From the NCBI RefSeq assembly GCF_040126055.1, contig NZ_CP143541.1, positions 1,798,001 to 1,862,000 on the forward strand: 64,000 nucleotides of DNA. The letters run 5' to 3'. This DNA is from Pseudalkalibacillus sp. SCS-8 (GTDB taxonomy: Bacteria; Bacillota; Bacilli; Bacillales; Fictibacillaceae). The notes under the pieces were generated by a model. The model was not told the origin of the DNA, searched no databases, and saw only the letters and a list, made by a program, of their open reading frames with translations. Of the stretch, positions 17,501 to 25,216 are shown piece by piece. Made by a program: the position numbers and the translations under genes. Numbering within the stretch: the stretch's first letter is position 1; each line of letters starts with the position of its first letter.

Positions 17501-17579
17501 GGACCAATGGGTTACCGAGATGAGCAATGAGGAACTGATGGATCTGATCCGTTTGCGAGAGAAGGTGCTGGATACATGA
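14553..17579 (+). CDS. ywqA: SNF2-family DNA helicase/translocase (YwqA-like)
   Basis: A 1008-residue protein. The first ~480 residues form a bacterial SNF2-associated region. The SF2 motor follows: Walker A ADDMGLGKT near residue 558, DEAQ near 660, TGTPMENRLEELW, and the second RecA domain with SIRAGGVGLNLTEANHV, ATDRAFRIGQ and DRWWNPAVE. RapA/HepA-like SNF2 proteins move on duplex DNA to remodel protein-DNA or polymerase complexes. The stop overlaps the start of the SWIM protein by four bases, the same pair as ywqA-ywqB, so the two probably act together. Confidence 0.93.
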   Translation: MITYYHLQMTFIPSLDERGKFLIWVTKPDGEPMSISRSRFQWLLGESGLSHAFTSETGESRSLVLEWNEQHHEVEGLLVDMWRVYLYLQQPVASTTKGSFFFGESFTYWETIARSLELLIENNHYHPAIYEFSKEKRHYAYAQWMIGRQALSSGIQSDWLKTASPLIFSFEHLSTFPIREWQNLMIDIWADQVVKVLITSRPPIELDETSTDQSDLMLRWERALLTTNASFFHIVDQKSELQDLHVLIREVRKWHAPLSDESYRSRVKGLIQFKQQFIQTGYTVNSMDIKCFPVHDDDLNRWTIQLYIQGDHQGEPFHLPLNDTNIIRSHIKNWVDDRMNYLVQMDDSLYQTQRLLRQTGSADINLDTLRTLHENESVLKSMDIQLAFPAGLSLKSLHQKDVQVSLRVDNKHGDGIGLSSLLDFNWQIAIGDIELSVEEFKRLVYRQQYVIQKDDTWVMLPKSKIEEIFEEINQLEPIIKSKASFSTLVGVNSKSNEFDSDIDLKMDREVQDYLEHFLKPTEDAYEIPDQLQGDLRPYQLKGFQWLRAQRDKRIGVCLADDMGLGKTIQAITYLLDLEPQSEPHLIVCPTSVLTNWKQELERFAPTLQVLVHHGAERAKTQEAFYSEMEGIDVIVTSYALLLRDQELFEDLKWNAIILDEAQMIKNPTTKQSRLVRSLKSIHRIALTGTPMENRLEELWSIADFLNPGYLGNRTTFNQQFIRPIEKEGKKERIDVLKRLIQPILLRRSKQQTSIVDELPEKTETKIHCPLTKEQASLYQTVVDQIREKLSSTQGMERRGAILGGITKLKQVCNHPSLLTWDDPVVAHSGKIQTFMKILKEQVKDGEKALVFTQYVKMGDLLKEMLTQEMKNLKVFFLHGGIPSQKRAEMLKDFKETKSKRCVFILSIRAGGVGLNLTEANHVFHLDRWWNPAVENQATDRAFRIGQQQNVSVYKMITNGTLEEGIDKMIERKSHLTSQIVSHEDQWVTEMSNEELMDLIRLREKVLDT

Positions 17580-18133
17580 CTCGAGTCAATCGAAACCAGG
17601 GTGTTACAACAGTCCAGCAATGGTTGAAACAATTCTCAAGCCAAATAGACTTCAATACCTTCCAAAACGGAATGCGTGAATATAATGAACAGCCCATCCA
17701 TTCTTTCAATATTTTTCCGAATCATTTTGAATGTGTGTTAGAAGATGAGGAAAAGGATTTACAGTTGAAAGGCTTTTTCCAGCTTAACGATGGTCTACCA
17801 ATATTGAAGAGTTATCAAATCGACTGTCCTTGCTCGGATGAAGCAGCCTTTTGTAAACATGGGGTATGTGCCACGATGTATTTTATCCTGGATGGATTGG
17901 ACCGTTCCCGTTCTGCTGAACGCGACAAGCATGAAAATAACACTGCTCGTGATACACTGATCGAAGCGCCTTTAAAGCGACTGAAGGCAAACCTTGATTC
18001 GACAGACCTGACGTTGTTGACTCTGCATGAAAAAAGAGGGAGTCGTCAAATCAAAAACCAACCCTTCTTGAAAGAAGTGGATCAGCGAATACGTGAGGTC
18101 CTTCATGACATCCATCAAAGAAACCATAAATGA
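17576..18133 (+). CDS. ywqB: SWIM zinc-finger protein (YwqB-like)
   Basis: A 185-residue protein with one SWIM zinc finger, CPCSDEAAFCKHGVCATMYF, giving the CxC...CxH pattern. SWIM domains bind DNA or proteins and commonly accompany SNF2 motors. The ATG overlaps the SNF2 stop codon (ATGA), indicating translational coupling. The C-terminal third is charged with no recognisable domain. A long terminator follows. Confidence 0.88.
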   Translation: MTRVNRNQGVTTVQQWLKQFSSQIDFNTFQNGMREYNEQPIHSFNIFPNHFECVLEDEEKDLQLKGFFQLNDGLPILKSYQIDCPCSDEAAFCKHGVCATMYFILDGLDRSRSAERDKHENNTARDTLIEAPLKRLKANLDSTDLTLLTLHEKRGSRQIKNQPFLKEVDQRIREVLHDIHQRNHK

Positions 18134-18138
18134 TAAAA

Positions 18139-18190
18139 GAAAAAGGTTGATCTGTGCTTAGTAGATAAGCGTTACAAATCAACCTTTTTC
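18139..18190. terminator. Bidirectional terminator after ywqB
   Basis: Arms GAAAAAGGTTGAT (18139-18151) and ATCAACCTTTTTC (18178-18190) pair over 13 bases. It serves ywqB and the minus-strand small gene. Confidence 0.85.
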
Positions 18191-18208
18191 AGCTTATGGT
18201 CACGTGCA

Positions 18209-18349
18209 TCATGCTGTTTGTTCCTTCAAGGTAGGAGGGACGATTTCATAATAAGCTCTGTTATAAGTAATTACCTGCTGACCTTGGACGGTTACGATCC
18301 GATCCTCTGTAATGCTGATGATCCTGCCTTCAACCGGGAGCTTTTTCAT
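18209..18349 (-). CDS. Small protein of unknown function (46 aa)
   Basis: A 46-codon frame, MKKLPVEGRIISITEDRIV..., preceded by AAGGAGAG eight bases before the ATG and followed by a shared terminator. Alternating beta-like segments (GRIISITEDRIVTV, QQVITYNRAYYEIV) suggest a tiny beta-barrel, similar in style to DUF2187/KOW small proteins of Bacillus, but I cannot assign it. Strong start signal and compact spacing argue it is real. Confidence 0.6.
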   Translation of the reverse strand: MKKLPVEGRIISITEDRIVTVQGQQVITYNRAYYEIVPPTLKEQTA

Positions 18350-18564
18350 GGCATCCACTCTCCTTTTTGGTTTTGGAATGAAAATAAGTATGATAGCTAT
18401 ATAGTCCTATACCCTTTTTCATCCGAATATGAACATAAAAAGTTGATAAAAAACAGAAAATTCCGACTATTTTACCGTCAAGAAGCTCTAAGATTATAAC
18501 TAGCACAAAGGATATGTTATATTTTTTGATAGAATGAAAGTGTTCAGGAAAGGAGATTTGATCG

Positions 18565-19695
18565 ATGAAATTACGTAGTATTGAACCGACCCCAAGCCCG
18601 AATACGATGAAGCTGATTATTGATGAAACACTGCCTAGCGGAAAAAATATGAATTTTAAATCTGACCAATCTGATGAAGCACCTGCTCCCCTTAATGATT
18701 TGTTGAAAATTGAAGGCGTGAAAGGACTTTATTATGTTGCCGATTTCATCGCCCTTGAAAGGAACGCGAAATTTGACTGGAAGGTTATCTTGCCGAAAGC
18801 AAGGCAAGTATTAGGGGATGAAAGCGCAGAAGTACAACACACAGAAGAGCAAGAGGATGAAGATTTTGAAGAGGTTAAGGTCTTCATTCAGAAATTCCGT
18901 CGGATTCCTATGCAAATCAAGCTCATTAAAGGTGAAACGGAGGAGCGTGTCGGCTTGCCAGAGCGCTTCATGGAAACGGTGATGGCAGCCCAAAGTGCTT
19001 CTGATAATGTCGTCATGGAACGGCAATGGATTGAACAGAGCCCTCGTTATGGAGACATGGACCAGGTAGGAAATGAAGTTGCGGAAGAAATCAATGCCGC
19101 TTATGACGAGGCAAGACTTTCTGCATTGAAAGAGCAAGCTTTTGAACAAAATACGAACGACATTTCCAAACGGAAGCAATCCTACAAAGTGACGATTGAT
19201 ATGATGGAACAGCCTGATTGGAAAGATCGTTATGCCGCTCTCGAACAAATGGAGCCGACAGAAATGGATCTCCCTGTGCTTGAAAAAGCATTGGATGACG
19301 AGAAAACGTCAATTCGACGTCTCGCAACCGTATACCTTGGTATGATTGAGGATCCAAAGGTTCTGCCATATTTGACGAAAGCCTTGAAAGATAAAAGTGT
19401 CACAGTACGCCGCACAGCAGGCGACTGTATGTCCGACCTTGGATTAAAGGAAGCGATACCTGTCATGATCGAGTCATTGAAGGACAAAAACAAACTTGTC
19501 CGTTGGCGTGCGGCGATGTTCCTATATGAAGTTGGCGATGAATCTGCAATTCCAGCTCTGAAGGAAGCGAAAGACGATCCAGAATTTGAAGTTGCCATGC
19601 AAGTGAACATGGCCCTTGAACGGATTGAGGGTGGAGAAGAAGCGAAAGGTTCGGTTTGGAAGCAAATGACGGACTCGATTCAGAAGGGGAAGTAA
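18565..19695 (+). CDS. cvfC: Conserved virulence factor C family protein (Nfu-N domain plus HEAT repeats)
   Basis: A 376-residue protein with two parts. Residues 1-85 form a NifU/Nfu N-terminal-type scaffold domain (RSIEPTPSPNTMKLII, GVKGLYYVADFIALER). From about residue 215 are HEAT/PBS-type helical repeats (RRLATVYLGMIEDP, VRRTAGDCMSDLG, VRWRAAMFLYEVGD). This matches YpgR/CvfC. The Nfu-like domain has no cysteine pair for an Fe-S cluster, so a scaffold or protein-binding role is more likely. It is followed by a bacilliredoxin gene, hinting at a thiol/Fe-S context. Confidence 0.85.
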   Translation: MKLRSIEPTPSPNTMKLIIDETLPSGKNMNFKSDQSDEAPAPLNDLLKIEGVKGLYYVADFIALERNAKFDWKVILPKARQVLGDESAEVQHTEEQEDEDFEEVKVFIQKFRRIPMQIKLIKGETEERVGLPERFMETVMAAQSASDNVVMERQWIEQSPRYGDMDQVGNEVAEEINAAYDEARLSALKEQAFEQNTNDISKRKQSYKVTIDMMEQPDWKDRYAALEQMEPTEMDLPVLEKALDDEKTSIRRLATVYLGMIEDPKVLPYLTKALKDKSVTVRRTAGDCMSDLGLKEAIPVMIESLKDKNKLVRWRAAMFLYEVGDESAIPALKEAKDDPEFEVAMQVNMALERIEGGEEAKGSVWKQMTDSIQKGK

Positions 19696-19767
19696 TCATA
19701 CTGAATTGATGTTACAATAAGCACATGATAAAGTTAAAAGTAGACGAATAAATTGGAGGTATGTTCC

Positions 19768-20202
19768 ATGTCGATGGCATATGAAGAATATATGAGACAA
19801 CTTGTACAACCGATGAGAGATGAATTGACGGAAGCAGGCTTCAAGGAGCTCCGAACGCCTGAAGAAGTGGATGAATACATGGAAAATGCAGAAGGTACAA
19901 CACTCGTAATGATCAATTCGGTGTGTGGGTGTGCTGCAGGTCTTGCACGTCCGGCAGTCCGTCAGGCTGCCCAACATGAAAATGCACCGGATCATTTTGT
20001 GACCGTTTTCGCGGGTCAAGATAAAGTGGCAACATCCGTTATGAGAACTTATTTCATGGATGTTGAGCCTTCTTCACCTTCCATTGCTCTATTGAAAGGG
20101 AAAGAATTGGTTCATTTTGTGCCAAGGGAAGAAATCGAAGATCATGAGCCTGAGGATATCGTCCAGAACCTAGTGAATGCTTTCGAAACGCACTGCAAAT
20201 AA
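19768..20202 (+). CDS. brxA: Bacilliredoxin BrxA/BrxB family (YphP-like)
   Basis: A 144-residue thioredoxin-fold protein with a CGC motif (INSVCGCAAGLARPA, Cys53 and Cys55). Bacilliredoxins remove bacillithiol from S-bacillithiolated proteins, so the host probably makes bacillithiol. The start is the ATG at 19768, seven bases after GGAGGT; the in-frame TTG at 19753 precedes that site. Length equals YphP (144 aa). Whether it is BrxA or BrxB is judged only from the YphP-like N-terminus and the cvfC/ypgR neighbour. Confidence 0.9.
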   Translation: MSMAYEEYMRQLVQPMRDELTEAGFKELRTPEEVDEYMENAEGTTLVMINSVCGCAAGLARPAVRQAAQHENAPDHFVTVFAGQDKVATSVMRTYFMDVEPSSPSIALLKGKELVHFVPREEIEDHEPEDIVQNLVNAFETHCK

Positions 20203-20236
20203 GGGCATAACTTAAATGATAACCACAACGCTGTTG

Positions 20237-20271
20237 ACCCTATCAAATTGTGAATTTGGTAGGGTTTTTTT
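20237..20271 (+). terminator. Terminator after the bacilliredoxin gene
   Basis: Arms ACCCTATCAAATT and AATTTGGTAGGGT around GTG, then seven T. Confidence 0.88.
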
Positions 20272-20341
20272 CATACACTCATGTATAAGTTCATTGTTTT
20301 TGTGAAATGAGATGCATGCCGACATATAAGGAGTGATTGTT

Positions 20342-21310
20342 TTGGCTACACCGATCATCAAAGCAGAAAATCTTAAGAAAACATTCAAAGGTAATGTAGA
20401 AGCAGTAAAAGATGTATCGTTCGAGGTGAAGGAAGGGGAGTTTTTTGCCTTCTTGGGGCCCAATGGTGCCGGGAAGTCGACGACTGTACAAATGCTTACT
20501 ACGCTGCTTACTCCTACCTCAGGACAAATTACGGTAGCAGGATATGATACGGAGAAATCGCCAGAAAAAATCCGTCAAAACATCGGGGTCGCCTTGCAGG
20601 AAACAGGAGTAGATCCGAATTTGACTGGAAGAGAGCTTCTCATCCTCCAATCAAGGCTTTTCGGATTGACCGCCTCTCAAGCGAAGGCACGTGCGGCTGA
20701 ATTGCTTGAACTTGTTGATTTGACAGGTGATGCCGATCGTCAATGTGGAAATTACTCAGGAGGCATGCGTCGTCGTTTGGATCTCGCTCTGGCCCTAGTA
20801 CATAGCCCGAGAGTCCTTTTTCTTGATGAGCCGACCACCGGGCTTGATCCGATGAATCGGAAAGCTGTCTGGGAAGAAATCCGACACTTGAACAAAGAAA
20901 TCGGTACGACGATTTTCCTAACGACGCAATACTTGGAGGAGGCAGATCAATTGGCTGATCGGATCAGCATCATAGATAAGGGGACGATCGTTGCCACAGG
21001 TACTGCTGAAGAATTGAAAAATTCAATCGGTGTTGATCTTGTCACCCTCCAGTTCGAGTCCAGGGAAGATGCGCTTACTGCTAAAAGATTATTTGATCAA
21101 AAAGCAGACAATATCATTGACTTGAAGGAACAGCTGCAAATCTACATTGAAGATGGTACCGCTCAACTTCCAGAAATCATCCGTCAGCTCGATGAATCCC
21201 ATATTCCATTAATCAAATTGAATGTTGCGCCTCCGACCTTGGATGATGTCTTCTTGAATGTAACAGGCGAACGTCTGAAAAAGGCGCAAAGGGGTGTGGA
21301 GCAAGCATGA
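20342..21310 (+). CDS. ABC transporter ATP-binding protein (DrrA-type)
   Basis: A 322-residue ATPase. Walker A is GPNGAGKST, signature YSGGMRRRLDLA and Walker B VLFLDEPTTGLDP. The ~90-residue C-terminal extension after the ATPase (VTLQFESREDALTAKRLF) is typical of DrrA/antibiotic-resistance exporters. Start is TTG at 20342; the in-frame GTG at 20333 overlaps AAGGAG. Its stop overlaps the permease start (ATGA). Together they form an ABC-2 exporter, substrate unknown. Confidence 0.9.
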   Translation: MATPIIKAENLKKTFKGNVEAVKDVSFEVKEGEFFAFLGPNGAGKSTTVQMLTTLLTPTSGQITVAGYDTEKSPEKIRQNIGVALQETGVDPNLTGRELLILQSRLFGLTASQAKARAAELLELVDLTGDADRQCGNYSGGMRRRLDLALALVHSPRVLFLDEPTTGLDPMNRKAVWEEIRHLNKEIGTTIFLTTQYLEEADQLADRISIIDKGTIVATGTAEELKNSIGVDLVTLQFESREDALTAKRLFDQKADNIIDLKEQLQIYIEDGTAQLPEIIRQLDESHIPLIKLNVAPPTLDDVFLNVTGERLKKAQRGVEQA

Positions 21311-22089
21311 GCAAAGCCTCTTTCTTTGTAGAGACGTATCTACATACGAAACGGAGTGTTTTAGTTACGCTCCGTAATCCTTTCACGTTCATCCCGAACT
21401 TGTTGATCAGCTTGTTTTTTCTATTCGTTTATGAAGGAGGCTTGAGTGGTATTTCATCGCTTCCGGAGTTTGAAGGGGCGAACTATCTCGCCTTCATCAT
21501 ACCGGTATCAATCGTATCCGCAGCAATCGGTGGGGCGGGTGGAGCAGGTCAATCCCTCGTCCGAGACTTGGAAAACGGATATTTCTCAAAGCTCCTCCTT
21601 ACACCATCATCGAGGCTAGCCATTGTCCTTGGGCCGATTATTGCAGGGATGCTCCAGCTGTGTATACAGACGATCCTCATTCTGTCTGTCGGTCTGCTAT
21701 TGGGCCTCAACGTTGCAACCGGGTTTGCGGGAATGATCATGGTGATTTTGCTTGCGATTGGATGGGGGCTCGCGTTTGCGGGTTACTCAGCAGGTGTGGC
21801 GTTGCGAACGAAAAACGCACAAGCGGCTCAGGCTGGCACGCTCATCTTTTTTCCGCTCATCTTTTTAAGTACGACATTTGTCCCTTATGAATTGATCGAA
21901 GCGCAATGGCTGAAAGTAGCCGCGACAATCAATCCGACAACCTACATTTTTGAAAGCATGCGAGCGGTTTTGATTGATGGATGGATTTGGGAGGAACTTG
22001 CGAAAGGCTTAATTGCTATCGTCGTCATTTGTGTGATCACGATAACCTTTGCTGCCGTTAATGCAAAGAAAGCCGTCAGCCGAGGCTGA
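21307..22089 (+). CDS. ABC-2 type transporter permease
   Basis: A 260-residue membrane protein with about six hydrophobic helices, including FIPNLLISLFFLFVYEGG and GLIAIVVICVITITFAAV. The ABC-2 motif region (NPTTYIFESMRAVLIDGW) near the C-terminus is characteristic of DrrB-type permeases. It is translationally coupled to the upstream ATPase and completes a drug or lipid exporter. Confidence 0.9.
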   Translation: MSKASFFVETYLHTKRSVLVTLRNPFTFIPNLLISLFFLFVYEGGLSGISSLPEFEGANYLAFIIPVSIVSAAIGGAGGAGQSLVRDLENGYFSKLLLTPSSRLAIVLGPIIAGMLQLCIQTILILSVGLLLGLNVATGFAGMIMVILLAIGWGLAFAGYSAGVALRTKNAQAAQAGTLIFFPLIFLSTTFVPYELIEAQWLKVAATINPTTYIFESMRAVLIDGWIWEELAKGLIAIVVICVITITFAAVNAKKAVSRG

Positions 22090-22116
22090 CGGGAGCTTCA
22101 GTTAGTCTGTAAAGAA

Positions 22117-22147
22117 ACCCTGTGTTTCTTCACAGGCTTTTTTATTG
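22117..22147 (+). terminator. Terminator after the ABC-2 operon
   Basis: CCTGTG/CACAGG hairpin followed by CTTTTTTATT. Confidence 0.75.
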
Positions 22148-22163
22148 AATAATAGCTGAAAAA

Positions 22164-22290
22164 TCCACTTTTGTAGATAAATTCTTATTTTTGTAGATGA
22201 TTCTTTGTTTTGGTAGATAATTCTTCATCTTCGTAGATATTTTCAAATTTTTGTATGAAAATCTTCATTTTTCGTAGATAATTGCTGATT
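22164..22290. repeat. Degenerate 20-bp tandem repeat (about six units)
   Basis: The word GTAGAT or a close variant recurs at 22173, 22193, 22213, 22233, 22253 and 22274. Consensus unit is GTAGATAATTCTTCATTTTT. The period is 20 bases with one 21-base step, and copies differ at several positions. Units are A/T-rich with phased A-tracts. The remaining ~110 bases of this 380-base gap up to the MMPL terminator hold no gene I can see. Confidence 0.8.
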
Positions 22291-22400
22291 CAAACGATTT
22301 TAGCCCCAAAAGGGTGTGAAATTGAGGATTTTTCGTATTCTTTCGTTCATATTAATCCCTAAAGCAAGTTTTTTTGAAGAAATCTAAGAAATACACAAAG

Positions 22401-22435
22401 AAAAGCTGTCGAGCAAGGTAGTCTCGACAGCCTGA
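22401..22435 (-). terminator. Terminator after the MMPL transporter gene
   Basis: Perfect 9-base arms GCTGTCGAG and CTCGACAGC, with TTTTCTTTG following on the minus strand. Confidence 0.85.
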
Positions 22436-22472
22436 CAGTGTGATCTCAGCCACTTTTATGTTGTTGTAGGTC

Positions 22473-24635
22473 TTAACTCGTTCGCCTTAGTTTTGGAAGC
22501 CACCAGTTCCAGTGACCCATCAGTTTCATGAGAGACGGGACGAGGACCATCCTGACAAGGGTAGCATCAATGAGGATCGCCAGAGCAATCGATACACCCA
22601 TCTGTTTGACAGGTACGACACCGGTGAACGCGAAGGCTCCTGTAACGACAATCATGATCATTGCAGCAGAAGTGATGATTTTACTCGTTGCCGTAAGACC
22701 CATCAATGTCGCATAGTCATTATCCTTCGTTTCATGATAATACTCCTGGATCCTCGAAATGAGGAAAACCTCGTAATCCATGCTTAATCCAAATACGATT
22801 CCGAACGTAAATACCGGTATCATCAATCCTATACCATCCGTTGGATCAACGAAGTGTCCTTCCTGGAAGATCCAGACGACGATGCCGAATGTGGCACTCA
22901 GGCTGATCACATTCATCACAATGGCTTTTAGCGGGATGAAGAGGGAACGGAATGCGAACAACAGGATGATATAGGTGGAAATCAGCACAAATCCGATTGC
23001 ATAGGGTGCTTTTTGATAGATTTCATCAAAAATTTCTTGAGTGAATTTGCTGTTACCGCCTAATATCAGTTCGAAGCCATCATGTTTACCGTTCCAATCG
23101 CGTACCCAATCTTGGGCTTGATCTGAAGTGGTATCCACATTCAGGTACACTCTAAATAACGACTTATCCTGTTGGACGAACGTATCAACAGCCTGATGAA
23201 CGCCACTTGGTAAGGTTTCTTGTTCCACCATCGGTAGGAGTTGGTCGGCTTTTAAATCTGTCACCGAAAAGAGTGACTCGACTCTGTCAACAATCTCTTC
23301 TTGAGCGATTTTCGACTCCAGTTGTTGTAGTTTTTCAAGATGATCGTTTGAAAGCATTTGGTCGGCCTCATCTAGTTCCACAATCATCGTAACAGGATAA
23401 AGCTCCTTTTCACCGAACGTTTCCTTGAACGTTTCAAAAGCCTGACGGGATTCGTACGATGGCGGCAACGATTCTGCCTCTGGTATCGTCAGGTTCAAGT
23501 TTGCAAGCGGTGTGATGGCAGTCACGAGGATTACGAGTGCAAGCAGGAACATCGTAACGGGACGGTTCATGACGAGTCTCGCAAACCGGTACCAATTACT
23601 CGTCTTCTTTTCTTGAACTTTAAAAATCATCCATTTGTTGACCCTATGTCCTAAAACTCCTAGCACTGCCGGCAGAAAGGTAAGCGCACATATAACGGAC
23701 AAGATGACGACAGCCATTCCACCAATGGCAACGGTTTGGAAAATATCAATGTCGATGAACAGCATCGAGGATAGTCCAAGAAATACACATAAGCCTGAAA
23801 ATGCGATGGATCTTCCAGCTGTTTGAATCGAGACTTGAATGGCAGCCTCTATTGAGCCATTCTTGATTTCTTCACGGAATCGATTCACGAGCAAGAGTGC
23901 AAAATCGATTCCAAGAGCAAGACCAATCATAGGTACGACATTCAGAAGGAAGATTGACATATCCAGCTGGAGGCCAAGGAAATATAAAACCCCGAAAGCA
24001 CTGATTACACTGATAATTCCGATGAAGAGGGGGATCAAGGCAGCGACTACCCCTCCAAATGAGATTAAGAGGATCACTAGTGCTGCAGGGATACCGATCG
24101 CTTCTGCTCGCTTCAGATCATTCTGACTCGCTTCATTCATGTCCTCTGAAACGACTGGTCCACCCGTCAGGCTAGCCTCAAATCCTTCTTCGTCCTTCAA
24201 TCGCTCTCGGATTTCCTCAATCGAATCCTTCAAATCATTAAAACCTCTATCAAAACCAAGAAGTATGTAAGCGGTACGCTCTTTTGTCATATCGGTATTC
24301 TGATTGGGCGATGTGATGCTTGTTAAATGGACAACGCCCTCGAGATTTTCAATCGTCTTCCGCACGAAGGATTTGAAGGCTTCAGAATCCGCATCATGCT
24401 TATCCGATTGAATGATAATCGTCATGGAGGATTTCGGTTGATCAAATTCTTCTTTCAATATTGTTTGTGTTTCGTTGTAAGAACCTTCTGTTTCAAACCC
24501 GCTTCCTTCCAGGATTGAAGGTATTTTGAAGGCAAAGAAGCCAAGAGCTACAGCCAAGACAATCCAAAAGGTGATGACGGATTTTTTGTATCGATATAAA
24601 AAAGTGCCGACATTATGTAAGGTCCTGTTATTCAT
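22473..24635 (-). CDS. MMPL-family RND-type transporter (YdfJ/YdgH-like)
   Basis: A 720-residue membrane protein with the two-part MMPL layout: one helix, a large extracellular loop and a block of helices, then the same again. Blocks VPMIGLALGIDFALLLVNRFREE and FGIVFGLSMDYEVFLISRIQE are the conserved helix-4 regions with Asp-Tyr/Phe proton-relay residues. Such proteins export lipids, siderophores or drugs by proton-motive force. The ATG at 24635 follows GGGAGG; an upstream in-frame Met lacks a site. No TetR or MarR regulator lies beside it. Confidence 0.88.
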   Translation of the reverse strand: MNNRTLHNVGTFLYRYKKSVITFWIVLAVALGFFAFKIPSILEGSGFETEGSYNETQTILKEEFDQPKSSMTIIIQSDKHDADSEAFKSFVRKTIENLEGVVHLTSITSPNQNTDMTKERTAYILLGFDRGFNDLKDSIEEIRERLKDEEGFEASLTGGPVVSEDMNEASQNDLKRAEAIGIPAALVILLISFGGVVAALIPLFIGIISVISAFGVLYFLGLQLDMSIFLLNVVPMIGLALGIDFALLLVNRFREEIKNGSIEAAIQVSIQTAGRSIAFSGLCVFLGLSSMLFIDIDIFQTVAIGGMAVVILSVICALTFLPAVLGVLGHRVNKWMIFKVQEKKTSNWYRFARLVMNRPVTMFLLALVILVTAITPLANLNLTIPEAESLPPSYESRQAFETFKETFGEKELYPVTMIVELDEADQMLSNDHLEKLQQLESKIAQEEIVDRVESLFSVTDLKADQLLPMVEQETLPSGVHQAVDTFVQQDKSLFRVYLNVDTTSDQAQDWVRDWNGKHDGFELILGGNSKFTQEIFDEIYQKAPYAIGFVLISTYIILLFAFRSLFIPLKAIVMNVISLSATFGIVVWIFQEGHFVDPTDGIGLMIPVFTFGIVFGLSMDYEVFLISRIQEYYHETKDNDYATLMGLTATSKIITSAAMIMIVVTGAFAFTGVVPVKQMGVSIALAILIDATLVRMVLVPSLMKLMGHWNWWLPKLRRTS

Positions 24636-24754
24636 TTTTTCCTCCCATTTTCCAAATTCTTGCCTAATTTTATTATACACTTCATTCCATTAGAGATGGT
24701 GCTTTCCTTTTGTGGGATGTTTTCTTTTTATAAATGTTCACATTTGGACAGAAA

Positions 24755-24798
24755 AAGAGGTGACCGATGTATGCCTGGATGGCTTACGGTCACCGACA
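24755..24798 (-). terminator. Terminator after the YjcZ-type gene
   Basis: GGTGACCG and CGGTCACC arms (24759-24766, 24787-24794), followed on the minus strand by TCTTTTTC. Confidence 0.65.
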
Positions 24799-24890
24799 AT
24801 GAGTTCGGCTGTATTTTAACATGCAAAAACATTCACTCAATAAACCTGTATCCCCCCAGGAGGTATTGAGCAGAATGGCATGATCACAAA

Positions 24891-25088
24891 TTAGTCTTTA
24901 CCTTTTCCCCCAGCACAAGTACAACCTACAATTATCAATAAAATGAACAATACGACGATGATGACGAAACCATATCCGTCCCATCCACCATATCCGTCGT
25001 GATAACCATGATGCATTGGATAACAGTGATCATATCCATAATCCATCATTTCTTTTTTCTTAGGCATATATTTTTTCATCTTTTCCAA
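24891..25088 (-). CDS. YjcZ-family small membrane protein
   Basis: A 65-residue protein with a Tyr/Gly/His-rich N-terminal half (HHGYHDGYGGWDGYG) and one C-terminal helix, FVIIVVLFILLIIVGC. This is the pattern of YjcZ/YhfW-like sporulation-associated peptides. The start is TTG at 25088, seven bases after GGAGGGG. It probably inserts into a membrane during sporulation. Exact role is unknown. Confidence 0.8.
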   Translation of the reverse strand: MEKMKKYMPKKKEMMDYGYDHCYPMHHGYHDGYGGWDGYGFVIIVVLFILLIIVGCTCAGGKGKD

Positions 25089-25216
25089 GAGAATTCCCCT
25101 CCAATATTTGATATAATCTGGTCTGTCATACTACCAAAATATGTACAATTGCCTTATTGGCAACGGGGACACTCGTGGAATTTTTGTGTACAAACCCATT
25201 TTAAAAGAGGTGCAGG

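Noticed and set aside
18218..18499. 93-aa plus-strand frame
   Set aside because: It has no ribosome site and overlaps the minus-strand 46-aa gene, which has strong start signals.
22164..22290. CRISPR array
   Set aside because: The 20-bp units are tandem and degenerate with no unique spacers and no cas genes.
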